From Acidianus manzaensis (GTDB lineage: Archaea > Thermoproteota > Thermoprotei_A > Sulfolobales > Sulfolobaceae): a DNA stretch of 64,000 nt. Location of the stretch: NCBI RefSeq assembly GCF_002116695.1, contig NZ_CP020477.1:2539001-2603000 (forward strand), given 5' to 3'. Position 1 is the stretch's first letter, and every line of letters begins with the position of its first letter. A program made the position numbers and the translations under genes. Under the pieces are notes generated by a model that did not search any database, was not told the DNA's origin, and saw only the letters and a list, made by a program, of their open reading frames with translations. Positions 17,308-30,512 of the stretch are shown here, one piece after another.

Positions 17308-18320
17308 TTAATACGGACAAGCTGGATCTTCTTCCAAAGGATCATTATAGACAGCATAAGCTCTAGCTCTACTTCCTCCACAGATATTAGTATATTGACA
17401 TTGACCACATTTTCCCTTTAGTTTTCCTTCTCTTATCATCCTTAAAAGTTCAGAATTTCTATAGATTTCTACAATGCTTTTTTCTCTTACATTTCCTAAA
17501 GATAATGGAAGGAATCCACTAGGATATACTTCTCCATTATATGATACAAATATTACTCCAGAACCATCTCTAGTAGGCATTATACTTTTATCTAATTTTC
17601 CAGTAGGTTCTCCTAGTAAATCTCTCAATCTCTTAGATAATTCTGAGGATGATCCTCCTTCTAATTTAGCTCTTCTGAAAAATGGAGCTTCAACAGTTCT
17701 TACAACTAAATCATATTTGCTAGCTTCAATCAGAAAATTAATTACCTCTTTATACTTCTCTCTTGGAATATCCAATTCTATACTTCCTCTTCCTACTGGA
17801 ATTAAGAAGAATACTTCCCATACTTTTACTCCAAGGTCTTTCAATAGTTTTACCATTTCTGGAAGTTCTTCATAACTTTTCTTCCACACTACAGTATTTA
17901 CTTGAACTTGAATACCATATTTTAGGCCTAATTTTATTCCTTGAATAGCGTACTTATAACTTCCAAAACCTCTTAGCCAATTATGTGTAGTCTCTTTAGC
18001 TCCATCAAGACTTATGGACATATATAAGGCAGAATTTCTTATTCTTTTTATATTCTCTTCAGTAAGATTATAAGATGGAGCAGGAGCTATAGAAACTACT
18101 AGTCCTAAGGATTTAGCGTAATCCATTAATTCGAAAACATCTTCTCTATTTAATGGATCTCCTCCAGTGAATACTACTACAATTTTTCCAAATTCTGCAA
18201 TTTCTTCCAATAATTTCTTACCTTCTACAGTTGTTAATTCGTCAGGTAATTGATTTTTGATAGAATCAGCTCTGCAATGCTTACAAGTTAGTGGGCATGA
18301 TTTAGTTAACTCCCAGAATA

Positions 18321-18348
<28 letters not shown>
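17308..18348 (-). CDS. radical SAM/SPASM protein, TIGR04053/AhbD-like
   Basis: About 346 residues. The radical SAM cluster motif is [10 protein letters not shown] near residue 18 (CxxxCxxC). [10 protein letters not shown] follows as the SAM-binding GGxP motif. The C-terminal SPASM-type region has [19 protein letters not shown], which would bind auxiliary clusters. The sequence closely resembles the TIGR04053 family; it is also related to AhbD (heme b synthase of the siroheme route). I use the internal ATG at 18348, with GGAG just ahead, rather than 18381. The ORF overlaps the end of the upstream radical SAM gene by 28 bases, so they form one operon. Confidence 0.75.
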
Positions 18349-19445
<1,097 letters not shown>

Positions 19446-19569
19446 AATAATATTTTGTCATTTTTAATTTAAATTAATCACGACTAATATATTAGCCTAG
19501 TTAATGAAAAAGGGAGTTAAAGACAAAAAGCTGGAACAATAATAAAATGAATATATCTTATTTTTATTT

Positions 19570-20268
19570 TCAAACTACTAATTTAGCTAACGAAAATACT
19601 ATAAGTAATGCAACAAATAATAAATCTCTTTTAGCTCCTCTTTTCCCTAATTCTGGTAATTCCTTCATTGATTTTAATTTATCTCCAGGTAATAGGAATC
19701 TAATAGAAGGTTCTATTAAAGCTAAAAGCAATAAATAATCGAATTTCATACTAAGAATTAAAAGAATTATCAAGATTAATATCCAAGTAAATATGACATC
19801 ATTCTTCTTTAATTTTCTATAAGGTATTTTATATTCAACAAAAAGTGCTCCAGCAAAAATGTAAAAAGTCCAGAATATTGCAGGAACAAAAAATGCATGA
19901 ACAGAATAAGCCCAAAAAATAGATAATGAAGCTACGAAAGTAGTACCCATAACAGTGCCCATCATAGTGTTCTTCTTATAGTAAAGAAAGAAAGTGAGTA
20001 ACAATAAAAATACTGGAACTATAGCAAAAAAATTAAGGAAAAATAGATAAGGAATACCAGCGAGTATAGCTAACAAAATCTCCTTTTTGCCAAGCTTAAG
20101 TACCATTGCTTTTGGCTGTAAATATTCCATTATTGGTAAGTTATATGCTAATATAGGAATAAGTATAAGTGCCTTAAATAAGTTTATTCCAATAAACGGA
20201 ATAATACTTACTATATAAGATAAAACTCCTACACCATAAAGCGCTTCATTTCTAACTTTCAAGGTCAT
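19570..20268 (-). CDS. polytopic membrane protein of unknown function
   Basis: 232 residues forming about seven hydrophobic helices with short loops. Charged residues cluster near residue 55 (LKLGKKEI), 150 (YRKLKKND) and the C-terminal part ([17 protein letters not shown]). I recognise no family motif. It lies upstream of the radical SAM pair on the same strand but is separated by 124 bases, so it may have a separate promoter. Confidence 0.6.
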   Translation of the reverse strand: MTLKVRNEALYGVGVLSYIVSIIPFIGINLFKALILIPILAYNLPIMEYLQPKAMVLKLGKKEILLAILAGIPYLFFLNFFAIVPVFLLLLTFFLYYKKNTMMGTVMGTTFVASLSIFWAYSVHAFFVPAIFWTFYIFAGALFVEYKIPYRKLKKNDVIFTWILILIILLILSMKFDYLLLLALIEPSIRFLLPGDKLKSMKELPELGKRGAKRDLLFVALLIVFSLAKLVV

Positions 20269-20976
<708 letters not shown>

Positions 20977-21012
20977 ACGTATAGATCCAAATTTAATTAT
21001 TTTTTAACAGTT

Positions 21013-21110
21013 TGTGTACTATTTGATTACTTTACGTTGATTCAACGAATTGCTCTGATTGGGAGAAAAACCTCAATTTTCAAATACTCCACGTACTATT
21101 TTTTAATATT
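21013..21110 (+). repeat. dispersed ~90-bp repeat, copy B
   Basis: Matches copy A (14205-14295, inverted) and copy C (56969-57065). Shared parts include TGTGTACTATTTGATTACTT, then CTCTGATTGGGAG, CCTCAATTTT and an ACTATTTTTTAA tail. The core can form a short hairpin with a five-A loop. It lies 37 bases after the ferredoxin stop and 234 bases before the next gene. No open frame fits it. Confidence 0.6.
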
Positions 21111-21343
21111 ATTTTCTGACTTTTTAAAGACAAGAGAAATTTGATACTCTTTATAAATAGATTATGTAATTGATTTTGTAGCTTAAATATAATGAAGAAT
21201 ATATCTTCTTTTATTATAAACTCTTTTAGAGAGAAGTTGTGTGCTTATGAATAGAATAATCCAATAGAATAGAAGTTTCCTTACATCAGAAACCTAAATA
21301 ATAAGGTGTTGGATAAAAAAACTCTACAAATAACTTTAGGATT

Positions 21344-22399
21344 ATGAGGTTAAATTTACCTCTTCTATTAATGCTTTCTGGAATAGGATTAATGCTAACT
21401 AGCGGAATACCAGCAGTATTTGAGTTCATGAGTATGCAAGGTTTTCCATCAAATCCTACATCTAGCTTATTTCCTTCTCATTGGTTTATTATGATTTATG
21501 GATTTTTCGGAGCTTTGATAGGGAATGAGATATTAGTAGCTTTAAGTGTGGAATGGTCTGGTAAAATTGCTAATAATAATCTAATTATTTCTTTTACTGC
21601 TTTGACTATAATAGCTTCATTATCTTCGTTTTTTGTTTCAATTTTATTTTCCATGTTTCTTGAGATCATATCTATTTCTATATTACTTTTATATTCTCAA
21701 ACGTATCTGAATTATTCTAAAATAGGATTAAAACCTTCTACTTATAACTGGTTATTATTATTTTCATTAATAATTACAATAATTATTTTGTCATTTCAAA
21801 TAGGTTTAGGATATGTAATACCTTACGTTAATTTATTCTTTCCTATAGGTGTAATATTTGCAGTCATGTCTAGAGATCTAGCACTAGTTACTAGGGCTAA
21901 AATTAACGACAGTGAAATAGCGTTAGCCTTTATATTTCTTACTTTAGGAATAATATCATATTCAAGCTTTTATGGTGAAGCACTTTTATTCTTAGCTTGG
22001 TTACTATCGTTTCATTCATCTAAGTTGTATAAATTCAAAGGAAGAAAATATCCAATTCTTCACTTAACTACAGCCTGGATTTTCTTCCTTACCTCAATTA
22101 TATTCTATGCTAATTATGATATCTTTATACATAGTATAGCAGTAGGATTCTTGTTTAATACTGTATTTGGAGTTGACGTAGTCTTAATGGATATGTTTGT
22201 AAATGCTTTTGGTAAAGTTTCAGTTAAACCTTCATACATTCCTTACATTTTGATGAATTCTGGTTTAATGATGAGGATAATCTATGATCTTGGAGTAAAT
22301 TATTCGTTCTTAATACTATCTGCTCCACTTCAAGGATTCGGAATTCTTTCCTTCTTCATTTTAACTTTAAGGCAAGTTTTGCTAAAAAATAAGGTGTAA
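21344..22399 (+). CDS. polytopic membrane protein, unknown
   Basis: 351 residues with about ten hydrophobic helices. SHWFIMIYGFFGALIGNEIL near residue 46 resembles in layout the first helices of NnrS-like heme/copper membrane proteins, but I cannot confirm a family match. No soluble domain is present. It stands upstream of a DUF488/HTH_10 pair, separated by 33 bases, so the three may be co-transcribed. The start codon ATG has no clear ribosome site, in line with leaderless messages common in this group. Confidence 0.6.
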   Translation: MRLNLPLLLMLSGIGLMLTSGIPAVFEFMSMQGFPSNPTSSLFPSHWFIMIYGFFGALIGNEILVALSVEWSGKIANNNLIISFTALTIIASLSSFFVSILFSMFLEIISISILLLYSQTYLNYSKIGLKPSTYNWLLLFSLIITIIILSFQIGLGYVIPYVNLFFPIGVIFAVMSRDLALVTRAKINDSEIALAFIFLTLGIISYSSFYGEALLFLAWLLSFHSSKLYKFKGRKYPILHLTTAWIFFLTSIIFYANYDIFIHSIAVGFLFNTVFGVDVVLMDMFVNAFGKVSVKPSYIPYILMNSGLMMRIIYDLGVNYSFLILSAPLQGFGILSFFILTLRQVLLKNKV

Positions 22400-22432
22400 T
22401 GCTTATTTACTTTTATAAAGAATTTTTTTATC

Positions 22433-22798
22433 ATGATAAAAATAAAGAGGATTTATGATCCTATAGAAAAAGATGATGGATTGAGGATACTAGTTGATAG
22501 ACTATGGCCTAGAGGAGTTAAAAAAGATAGGATTGATCTTTGGTTAAAGGAAATTGCTCCGTCAGAAGAATTAAGGAAATGGTTTAATCATGATCCAGAG
22601 AAATGGGAAGAATTTAAGAAGAAATACTTTGAGGAATTGAATCAAAATCCTAAATTGTCTGGTTTGTTGAAGTTAGTAAAAGACGGAAACAATGTGACAT
22701 TACTATACGCAACCACTTCACCTTATAATAATGCTGTGGCATTAAAGGAGTTTTTAGAAAAAAGATTATTAAATGAAGAAGAAAAGAAAAATGCATGA
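22433..22798 (+). CDS. DUF488 family protein
   Basis: 121 residues with the DUF488 pattern: [20 protein letters not shown], then [20 protein letters not shown] and [12 protein letters not shown]. Family members are small cytosolic proteins often found beside MarR-type regulators. They have no established reaction. The stop overlaps the start of the HTH_10 regulator gene as ATGA, so they are translationally coupled. Confidence 0.87.
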   Translation: MIKIKRIYDPIEKDDGLRILVDRLWPRGVKKDRIDLWLKEIAPSEELRKWFNHDPEKWEEFKKKYFEELNQNPKLSGLLKLVKDGNNVTLLYATTSPYNNAVALKEFLEKRLLNEEEKKNA

Positions 22799-23406
22799 AG
22801 AAATCTCCTCTAGAAGCGAGTATAGTAATAGAAAACCATCCATGCGAAGTTATGAAATTAATTTCATCGCTTAACCTAAACGCATTTGTAGAAAATGTAA
22901 AACTAGGAGACAATGTTACAGATCATATAGTTAATTTTGATGATTTAGATAATACTCAATATCAAAAATTAAGATTAGCATCATTAAAAACTATGAGACT
23001 TAGTGATAGTAAAGTGTGGATAAGAACGAGTGGTTGTGCTGTATGTAAACTTCTTTACTCATCAGATGTTGTTGTTGAAAAAGTAAAAGTAGTAGGAGAA
23101 AAAGCATTAATCTATAATCTTTTAATTCCCAATATGAGCTCATTAAAAGATTTATTGAAAAAACTAAACGATATAGGAGTAAAATCTACGGTTATGAGCA
23201 TAATGGAAATAGAAGAAAATCAGCTTACAGAAAGACAAATGGAAATATTGAAGATGGCTTTTAAATTAGGATATTTTGATGATGATAGGAAAATTTCAAT
23301 GTCAGAATTAGCTGAGAAGTTAGGTATAAGTGCGCCAACTTTAGAGGAAATACTTAGAAGAGCCTTAAGAAAAGTAGTCAAGAATTATCTGGACAAAAGT
23401 AGTTAA
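22795..23406 (+). CDS. HTH_10 (Bat-like) transcriptional regulator
   Basis: 203 residues. The C-terminal DNA-binding part [19 protein letters not shown] is the typical start of the HTH_10 domain (bacterioopsin-activator type), followed by [20 protein letters not shown]. The N-terminal part of about 140 residues is a variable sensor domain with two cysteines (SGCAVCKLL near residue 80) that might bind a metal or sense redox. It overlaps DUF488 by four bases. The target genes are unknown. Confidence 0.82.
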   Translation: MKKSPLEASIVIENHPCEVMKLISSLNLNAFVENVKLGDNVTDHIVNFDDLDNTQYQKLRLASLKTMRLSDSKVWIRTSGCAVCKLLYSSDVVVEKVKVVGEKALIYNLLIPNMSSLKDLLKKLNDIGVKSTVMSIMEIEENQLTERQMEILKMAFKLGYFDDDRKISMSELAEKLGISAPTLEEILRRALRKVVKNYLDKSS

Positions 23407-23618
23407 TGAATTTAATTTTCTCGATTTATTCTTTTGTTCTTAACTTTTAGTAAACTTTTTGAAACATTTTTCGTTAATCGTAAAGATGTATCTAATATTA
23501 GTTTAAAAGAGCAAATAATCTTTATAACATTTTAGATAATTATAAAAGATACTTTTTATGTGAAGTTTATTAAATACGATATAAATAAAAAAGAAATTAC
23601 CTTTTTTCTTAAATTCCT

Positions 23619-23759
23619 TTAGAGGCTTGCTAGAGCACCTAATAATGTTTGTAGCAATTCTAGTACTAATGCTAGTAGGTTGTGTAGTAGGTCTGCTAAA
23701 GATGTTAGTAGTCCGTTTAGTGCTGAATCTAGTCCTATTAGGCTGTCTATGAAGAACAT
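23619..23759 (-). CDS. 46-residue leucine-rich amphipathic peptide
   Basis: A short minus-strand frame with ATG at 23759 and TAA at 23619. About two fifths of the residues are Leu, spaced as in helical heptads (SLADLLHNLLALVLELLQ). Only three Asp, one Glu and one His are charged or ionisable. A TATA-like tttttatag lies about 35 bases ahead, and a T-rich stretch follows the stop (tttctttttt on the minus strand). It is clearly related in style to the 38-residue peptide at 24174. I cannot assign a function; membrane-active, secreted or filament-forming peptides are possibilities. Confidence 0.6.
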   Translation of the reverse strand: MFFIDSLIGLDSALNGLLTSLADLLHNLLALVLELLQTLLGALASL

Positions 23760-24173
23760 TTTTTATCATTTTAAAAATAGCAGTAATACTATAAAAAAAT
23801 TTCTTTATTATACTATCTGTTTATCATTTGGAAAATATAACTTATAAATGTAGTAATATATTAAAAAGATAATCTACATAACTTAAAATGAATTTTTATA
23901 TATGATAAAAATTATTTAAATATTAGATTTCAAATCTTTGCGTAAATATCCTAAAATAGAAGATATAAGGCAATTATTATATAAAAGGATATGTACAAGA
24001 AAAATTTATATAGAATTTTTAAGTAAAGCATCTTTTGAAGTTTATTACTAGTAAGTATCAGTTCTAATATAGAAATTTATAGTATTATATTGATAGAAAT
24101 AACAAATAATCAACAATTTATGATAAGATAAACTATTTATATCTGCTATACATAGAGATAAAATAGACCAAAA
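23760..24173. other. AT-rich region between two peptide genes
   Basis: This 414-base stretch divides the divergent 46- and 38-residue peptide genes. It contains TATA-like sequences for both, near 23795 (minus) and near 24134-24142 (plus, ctatttatat). Nothing else with coding or RNA-gene character was found. Confidence 0.45.
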
Positions 24174-24290
24174 ATGAGCGCAACAAACGCATTAACCGAT
24201 ATACTACAAGTAATGTTCCAACTATTAGAACAACTACTACAAGCAGTATTAAGTCTCTTAACAAGTCTACTGCAGTCATTAGCAGGATAA
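24174..24290 (+). CDS. 38-residue leucine-rich amphipathic peptide
   Basis: ATG at 24174, TAA at 24288-24290. After SATNALTD the peptide is Leu/Gln-rich (VMFQLLEQLLQAVLSLL) and ends SLLQSLAG; only one Asp and one Glu carry charge. It would form one long amphipathic helix. A TATA-like element lies about 36 bases before the ATG, and an inverted repeat with T tract follows the stop, so this is a compact separate gene. It shares composition and heptad spacing with the peptide at 23619-23759. Function unknown. Confidence 0.6.
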   Translation: MSATNALTDILQVMFQLLEQLLQAVLSLLTSLLQSLAG

Positions 24291-24757
24291 AAAGAATAAA
24301 GATAAAATATTTTTTCTTTCTTTATTATTCTAAGTTAATATTTTTGTATTATATTATAAAAATAATGAAGCTTTGTTGTTTTGTAGTCTATCTAAACAGT
24401 TCAGTAAATTATTACTCTTTCCTTATTATAGAGTATCTACATTTTATGATAGTAATTCCTATCGATCTCATTAATCTATTTACTGTAATTAAGATAAAAA
24501 TAGGAGATTAGCTTAATATTTGATAAATAATTGATATTTAAGAATTTAGGAGTATAAAAGTATAGCATAGATGCTCCCTTAAGTTTCTCTAATTAAATAA
24601 GTACTAGTAAGATATTTTATATCTTTTTGAATCTATCGTTTAGGCCAAAGTGAACATTGAAGATTTTATACTTGAAAGACTATCCTGATGCCACGAATTT
24701 TTATTATGAAACATAACTTATGTAAGAAAAGTTAAATAACGTGACATATGTTAATTC
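24291..24757. other. 467-base region without recognised gene
   Basis: Apart from the terminator directly after the 38-residue peptide gene, this AT-rich stretch has no convincing frame, repeat or RNA fold that I could see. The end holds the promoter region of the hemerythrin-like gene. Confidence 0.4.
24292..24331 (+). terminator. likely terminator of the 38-residue peptide gene
   Basis: Right after the stop, agaataaaga pairs with tctttattattct further on, and the loop and right arm contain runs of T (attttttctttcttta). In Sulfolobales, T-rich tracts are the main termination signal. It supports a short, discrete transcript. Confidence 0.45.
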
Positions 24758-25195
24758 ATGTATATGTTTATAAATAATCCGATTGATTTATTGAAATTTG
24801 AACATGCTATATTTAGAGTTAGATTTTCTATAATTGAAAGACTCTTGAATAACTGTGATAATGATGCTTTTTACCTTTTGCAAGAAACTCATGAATTTAT
24901 AATTAATTGGCATGCAAAAATAGAGGACAAATATATTTTTCTATTTTATGGTGATGCTGCAAAGCGTTTTCATAGTGATCATCTATTAATTGAAAAATAC
25001 GGAAATTCTATAATAAAGGAAAAAAGAAAAGATTGGGCAGAAAGATATATTAAGATTGTTTTAGATCACAACAATGATGAAGAGAATATATTATTTAATC
25101 AGAACATTAATGTACAGTCTTCATGGAATAACATTTTAGAAGAATTGAAAAATTATAAGGATTATTCCAAATATACTGGAATAAGAGACTTGTGA
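24758..25195 (+). CDS. hemerythrin-like (HHE domain) protein, 3' end formed by an insertion sequence
   Basis: 145 residues. Histidines and carboxylates are placed as in hemerythrin HHE domains: FEHAIFR, ETHEFIINWHAKIED, FHSDHLL and LDHNNDEENILF. A non-heme di-iron site that binds oxygen or NO would fit. A second Met three codons in is an alternative start. The TGA stop (25193-25195) falls within the first bases of the IS element (GTGAAC at 25192), so the native C-terminus may have been longer or different. Confidence 0.65.
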   Translation: MYMFINNPIDLLKFEHAIFRVRFSIIERLLNNCDNDAFYLLQETHEFIINWHAKIEDKYIFLFYGDAAKRFHSDHLLIEKYGNSIIKEKRKDWAERYIKIVLDHNNDEENILFNQNINVQSSWNNILEELKNYKDYSKYTGIRDL

Positions 25196-26429
25196 ACTAC
25201 TTCGCCCTTACGACGGAGCATTCCCACCTCCGGTGAGGATTTCCTGCTTCTCAGGGGAAACTTACTATACACCACCTCATGAAAGGTGACGTACAGTAGA
25301 GGTTTCCCCTCCACAGGCAGAAAGGCAGTCCCAACCCCATCCCTCAAAACATTCAAAGAAGCATTATAATCACGGTCTATTACAAGACCACAATTAGGAC
25401 AATGAAATATTCTGACAGATAAACTAAGTTTCACCCTATACCCACACCTAGAACACGTTTGCGACGTATACGCTGGATCTACCTCCACCACCTTCCTACC
25501 AGCTCTTACAGCCTTGTAGAAAAGTTGGTGGAGAAAAGACGAAAACTTAGAATAAAGAATATGCTTCCTCAACCTACCGAAAGAATCTAACACCATCCTT
25601 TAGGCGTAGAGAAATTTGTTACAACGAGTGATGGTATTGTGATTGAGAATCCTAAACTGTTAGATAAGAGGGAGGAAAGGATTAAATTGTTGCAGAGGAG
25701 GTTATCGAGAAGGAAGAAAGGGTTCAAGGAATTATGAGAAAGCTAGAGTTAAGCTAGCTAAGGCTTATGAAAGGCTTGAGAATACTCTTAGGGATTATAT
25801 TCACAAGGTAACAACGTGGTTAGTGAAAAATTATGATGTGATAGTTGTTGAGGAGTTAAAATACGCAAATCAATACCAACTACTTTGCCAGTCTTCTCGA
25901 GCGGTTGTTTTTCTTGCTCAACTTGAAATATTGCATACCACTTATCTGTTTTACTTCTCTTTATGATGACTCCTTTTATTTCTCCTTGTATTGGCCTATG
26001 CAAGAGTACTTTGATTTCTCCTATTTTCGACAGATAGAGTTTATCCCCTTGTAGTTTGAATCCTGACTGGTTGTACCAGATTATTTTGAATATCTTTTTG
26101 TGTCTTAGTTTTCCTATTTTCTTTCCCTTTTTCTTTAGTTCTGATAAAGCGTTGATGTTGTATCAGAGTATGTTGTTTATCATTTGTAAAGCTTTTGAGT
26201 ATACTTTATGTTTTTCTTTCATGTTCTTGAGTAATTTTTGTGTATCAAGTTGTGTTATTTTTGTTCCTTGTTTTTTCTTTTCTGTTATGTAATCCAATAA
26301 CGAGTTGTATACTTTTGCTTCTGTTTCCATCGTTTTGACGAGTTTTTGTTCTACCTCGGGTGCTGGGTATATTCTATACTTATAAAATAAGGTTATAGTA
26401 TTCTTATTCTTTTCCTTGGTTTTGAACAT
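25162..26429 (-). pseudogene. tnpB: tnpB (RNA-guided nuclease) pseudogene with internal inversion
   Basis: The N-terminal part (26429 down to about 25867, minus) reads FKTKEKNKNTITLFYKYRIYP onward, with a TGA at 26163-26165. It reaches KVVGID. The next section is found on the plus strand at about 25601-25866 (LGVEKFVTTSDG through DVIVVEELK), with one extra base near 25730. The C-terminal part, with the zinc finger CSRCGYRV...CPNCGLVIDRDYNAS, is back on the minus strand. Thus about 265 bases were flipped in place. The last codons run past the element end into the hemerythrin gene. TnpB is known as an RNA-guided DNA endonuclease; this copy is dead. Confidence 0.85.
25253..25310 (-). ncRNA. predicted structured RNA (guide-RNA scaffold region) at IS right end
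   Basis: Read on the minus strand, AGGGGAAAC (25302-25310 side) pairs with GTTTCCCCT, then TACTGTAC with GTATAGTA, then a CACC/GGTG tip. In IS200/IS605 elements the tnpB 3' end and right end encode the omega (reRNA) guide. The same hairpin in the miniature copy at 57200-57239 has changed bases that keep pairing. Expression is not shown. Confidence 0.45.
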
Positions 26430-26796
26430 ATTGTTTTAGCACCTAGAGTGTTACTTGTCCAGCTAGGAAGTATGAAGCCCATAAGTGTCCTTTCCAGAGT
26501 TTTACTTCTGGAAAGTTTTTCTGTATTTCTCTTGATGTTATTGTTTTTATTGTGTTTATGTATCTTGGTATGTTTAGTGTTGGTTTTGCTTTGAATACCC
26601 TATGGAAGTGGTCTTTATGTATACTGATTTCAGTAACGTCAACTTCAAATGATTCAGTAATTTCGTATGTTAGTTTCTTTAGGAAGTCTATTGTTTTATC
26701 GTTGTCAAATGTTTTTTCCATGTTTTACTACTTATATTTATAGTAGAGTGAGTAGACTGAATGTGAATCTCCTAGAGTTTGTAACGCATATTTCAT
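26404..26796 (-). pseudogene. tnpA: tnpA (Y1 HUH transposase) pseudogene
   Basis: The likely original start is ATG at 26796 (KYALQTLGDSHSVYSLYYKYK), followed by two stops and a shifted part. The open part 26443-26721 contains the HUH metal site (DHFHRVF) and LWASYFLAGQVTL. A TAG at 26443-26445 cuts it just before VLKQYVQNQ, whose Tyr is the expected catalytic nucleophile. Without that residue the enzyme cannot cleave DNA. The end overlaps the tnpB start, as in intact family members. Confidence 0.8.
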
Positions 26797-27180
26797 AAAA
26801 TTTTTAATAACTATAAATAAAAACTTTCTATAAGGGGGCTATTCATCCCCAACTTCTGATGAGACTTCCGCCCCCTTAACCCCCAGTAATGTTAAAAATC
26901 TTATTTTCTATTATAACTCAAAAGTTATATTAATTATTTTTATATTTAGCAAAGATAATTTGAGTAAAATCGATATCAAAGAATTATATAAAAGCAGTCA
27001 AAGTCTGTTAATTCTAAGACAAATATATTAGAAATAATGCGAAATATCTCTAACTATGTATTAATTTTTATAAATGAAAGTCAAAAACGTAGTTAAATAT
27101 GATAACTCTATTGTATATTAAAAGATATAACTTAAAATATATGGAAAGAGATAAAAATATAGATAAAAAAATATTTATCT

Positions 27181-28248
27181 TTATTTAACAACTTGTTTTT
27201 TAGCTTCGGCTTTTTCTACGGCTTGTTTATATAGTACAACATAAGATACTGCAGTTACTCCACCTACAACCAGAATTCCAGCTAATGCTAATACGAATGA
27301 TCCAACTGCTAAGGTTGTTGGATTAGTTAGTAATAATGAAGCTGGAATTCCTTTAGGTGGAACAGCATCAACTAATATATCTCCTTGAGTGAATGCACCG
27401 AACATCATACTTCCAAGGAATGTTAAGAAGAATACCCATACTTGTCTCCATGGAATATTATAATGCGTAGTAGCGTATAATAGCACATAGCTTAGTATTA
27501 CGTAAATCCAGAATCCTGCATTTCCTACTGCACTATCAAATACTGTAGGCAACCATAAAGCAGTACTAGCTAAAATTAATGCATTAGCTAACGTTAAAGC
27601 TAATAAACCTACTAAGAATCTCTCTTTTATCCCGTAAAACGCTATAGTAAAGTACATTACATACATTACAATTCCTATAAAGAATACCCAGTTAAATCCA
27701 TTAAATATCATCTGACTAAAGTTAGGATAGAATACTTGAGTTGTAGGAGCTGCACGAAGAACTGCAGGTAATTCTCCTTTCTCTAGAACAGTAGCTACAG
27801 TAGTTAAAGGTAATTTAAGGCCTATTCCATATCCGCTGAATACTGAAGTAAATATAGTATTCCCTATAAATGCTACTATTAGAGCAAAAGGCATAGCAAG
27901 AGTTAAGAATAGCTTAGAGGTTGAATGTCTATTTAATGCGTCAGCTCCTTCAGCTGAGCCTATTAAATAATGATGAAATGCTAATATAATTATTAAAGTC
28001 ATTAAAAGACCGAATAACGCTTCACCTGTTGCATACATTACTGGAGCAAATATACCGTCTAATGATACTACTAGATAAACTAAGGATGTAGCTATAATAG
28101 CCCATAAAGATCCTAATACTAACATCATCTGTTCTCTATAATTATCATATTTACATATTGGAGTCATTACTATTGATCCTGCTTCTATCATAAAAACAGT
28201 GACAAACCAAGACAGAGGTATAAAGAAGAATAATACGAAACCATTCAT
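27181..28248 (-). CDS. cydB: cytochrome bd-type oxidase subunit II-like protein
   Basis: 355 residues with about eight or nine membrane helices. It follows the subunit I-like gene after 30 bases with GAGGTGATATAAA ahead of its ATG. FHHYLIGSAEGADALNRHSTS near residue 90 is a polar section between helices. Subunit II of bd oxidases has no metal itself in most cases and pairs with CydA. The similarity to bacterial CydB is weak by eye; the operon context carries the call. Confidence 0.68.
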   Translation of the reverse strand: MNGFVLFFFIPLSWFVTVFMIEAGSIVMTPICKYDNYREQMMLVLGSLWAIIATSLVYLVVSLDGIFAPVMYATGEALFGLLMTLIIILAFHHYLIGSAEGADALNRHSTSKLFLTLAMPFALIVAFIGNTIFTSVFSGYGIGLKLPLTTVATVLEKGELPAVLRAAPTTQVFYPNFSQMIFNGFNWVFFIGIVMYVMYFTIAFYGIKERFLVGLLALTLANALILASTALWLPTVFDSAVGNAGFWIYVILSYVLLYATTHYNIPWRQVWVFFLTFLGSMMFGAFTQGDILVDAVPPKGIPASLLLTNPTTLAVGSFVLALAGILVVGGVTAVSYVVLYKQAVEKAEAKKQVVK

Positions 28249-28278
28249 TTTATATCACCTCATGAATTATAGAAAAAA

Positions 28279-29766
<1,488 letters not shown>

Positions 29767-30032
29767 TTATTTTCACCTATTCTAAAATAAGTAAAGATTA
29801 ATTGATCATTATAAACATTCGTCTGCTTATAATATTGGACTATTATTTATTTATAATGATAGTAGTCCTACAAAAAATTTAGCATTTAACAGTTAATTTC
29901 TCTACAGTGGTAGTTTTGGCAAACTAAAGAAAATAATGAAAGAATAAAAATTTTGTTAACTTTTCATAAAGAATATTCTTTACATGACAACATTAGAAAC
30001 TAATAAAAAAGTTTTATCCTTATATATTAGTA

Positions 30033-30512
30033 ATGAAAAATGAATCATGTATAGACGTTAAAAGAGACATTTGCGATAACCCTAGCATTGTGCTAATGAA
30101 TAAGGAGGAATTCAAAAAAGTGTTTCAAAAAGAAGCATATTTGAAGGTTATTGTTAATCCTGATTACAAAGAGGCTGAGATGAGTAAAAGCTATTATTAC
30201 TATATTCTAGAAAAATTGAAAAAAATAAATTTAATAGATAAAGATAATAAATTAACTTTTACTATTATTGTTTCGTTTCAATTAGACGAGAGAGATTTTG
30301 CAATAAAATTTGAGCCAATTTTAGTATTTTTAAGTAAAAATAGGAAAATACTTTATATATTTGACGTTAGAAAAAGGTGTAATGTAGATGAAGAACTACT
30401 AAAAGAATTAGGAATGAATGATAAAAGGCAATATTCATGTAGAAAAATTATTGAAAATATTTATAAACTTATACTAGAATCTATACTTAACAAGGGAGTA
30501 ATTTATGTATAA
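30033..30512 (+). CDS. uncharacterised protein, paralog of 30817-31365
   Basis: 159 residues. A shared block, SIVLMNKEEFKKVF then SKSYYYYILEKLKK and ILYIFDVRKR, also occurs in the convergent neighbour (SIVLLPRELFNKF, SKSYYYYILSQLR, VLVFIDTKS). This copy lacks the CPECPVYTEC cysteine group of the partner. It overlaps the small membrane protein gene by eight bases. The fold looks like a mixed alpha/beta cytosolic protein. I do not recognise the family. Confidence 0.65.
   Translation: MKNESCIDVKRDICDNPSIVLMNKEEFKKVFQKEAYLKVIVNPDYKEAEMSKSYYYYILEKLKKINLIDKDNKLTFTIIVSFQLDERDFAIKFEPILVFLSKNRKILYIFDVRKRCNVDEELLKELGMNDKRQYSCRKIIENIYKLILESILNKGVIYV

Larger units (their letters stand above)
25192..26886 (-). 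mobile_element. degenerate IS200/IS605-family element
   Basis: The element has a tnpA (Y1 transposase) at the left-end side, overlapping tnpB, and ends without inverted repeats. The right end is taken as GTTCAC on the minus strand at 25192, by comparison with the miniature copy at 57066-57296. The left end carries a GC-rich hairpin (GGGGATGAATAGCCCC at about 26834-26849, read on minus). The left boundary near 26880-26886 is approximate. Both genes are broken, so it cannot move by its own enzymes. It is GC-richer than its surroundings. Confidence 0.8.

Noticed and set aside
17474..17875. 133-codon plus-strand frame opposite the radical SAM gene
   Set aside because: It lies wholly inside a gene with clear catalytic motifs, and its own translation has no family features; it is an antisense shadow.
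23503..23769. 88-codon minus-strand frame over the 46-residue peptide gene
   Set aside because: It is in another frame, rich in Arg/Thr with no domain pattern. The shorter Leu-rich frame has a better promoter and end.
26552..26743. 63-codon plus-strand frame within the IS
   Set aside because: Antisense to the tnpA remnant with its HUH motif.
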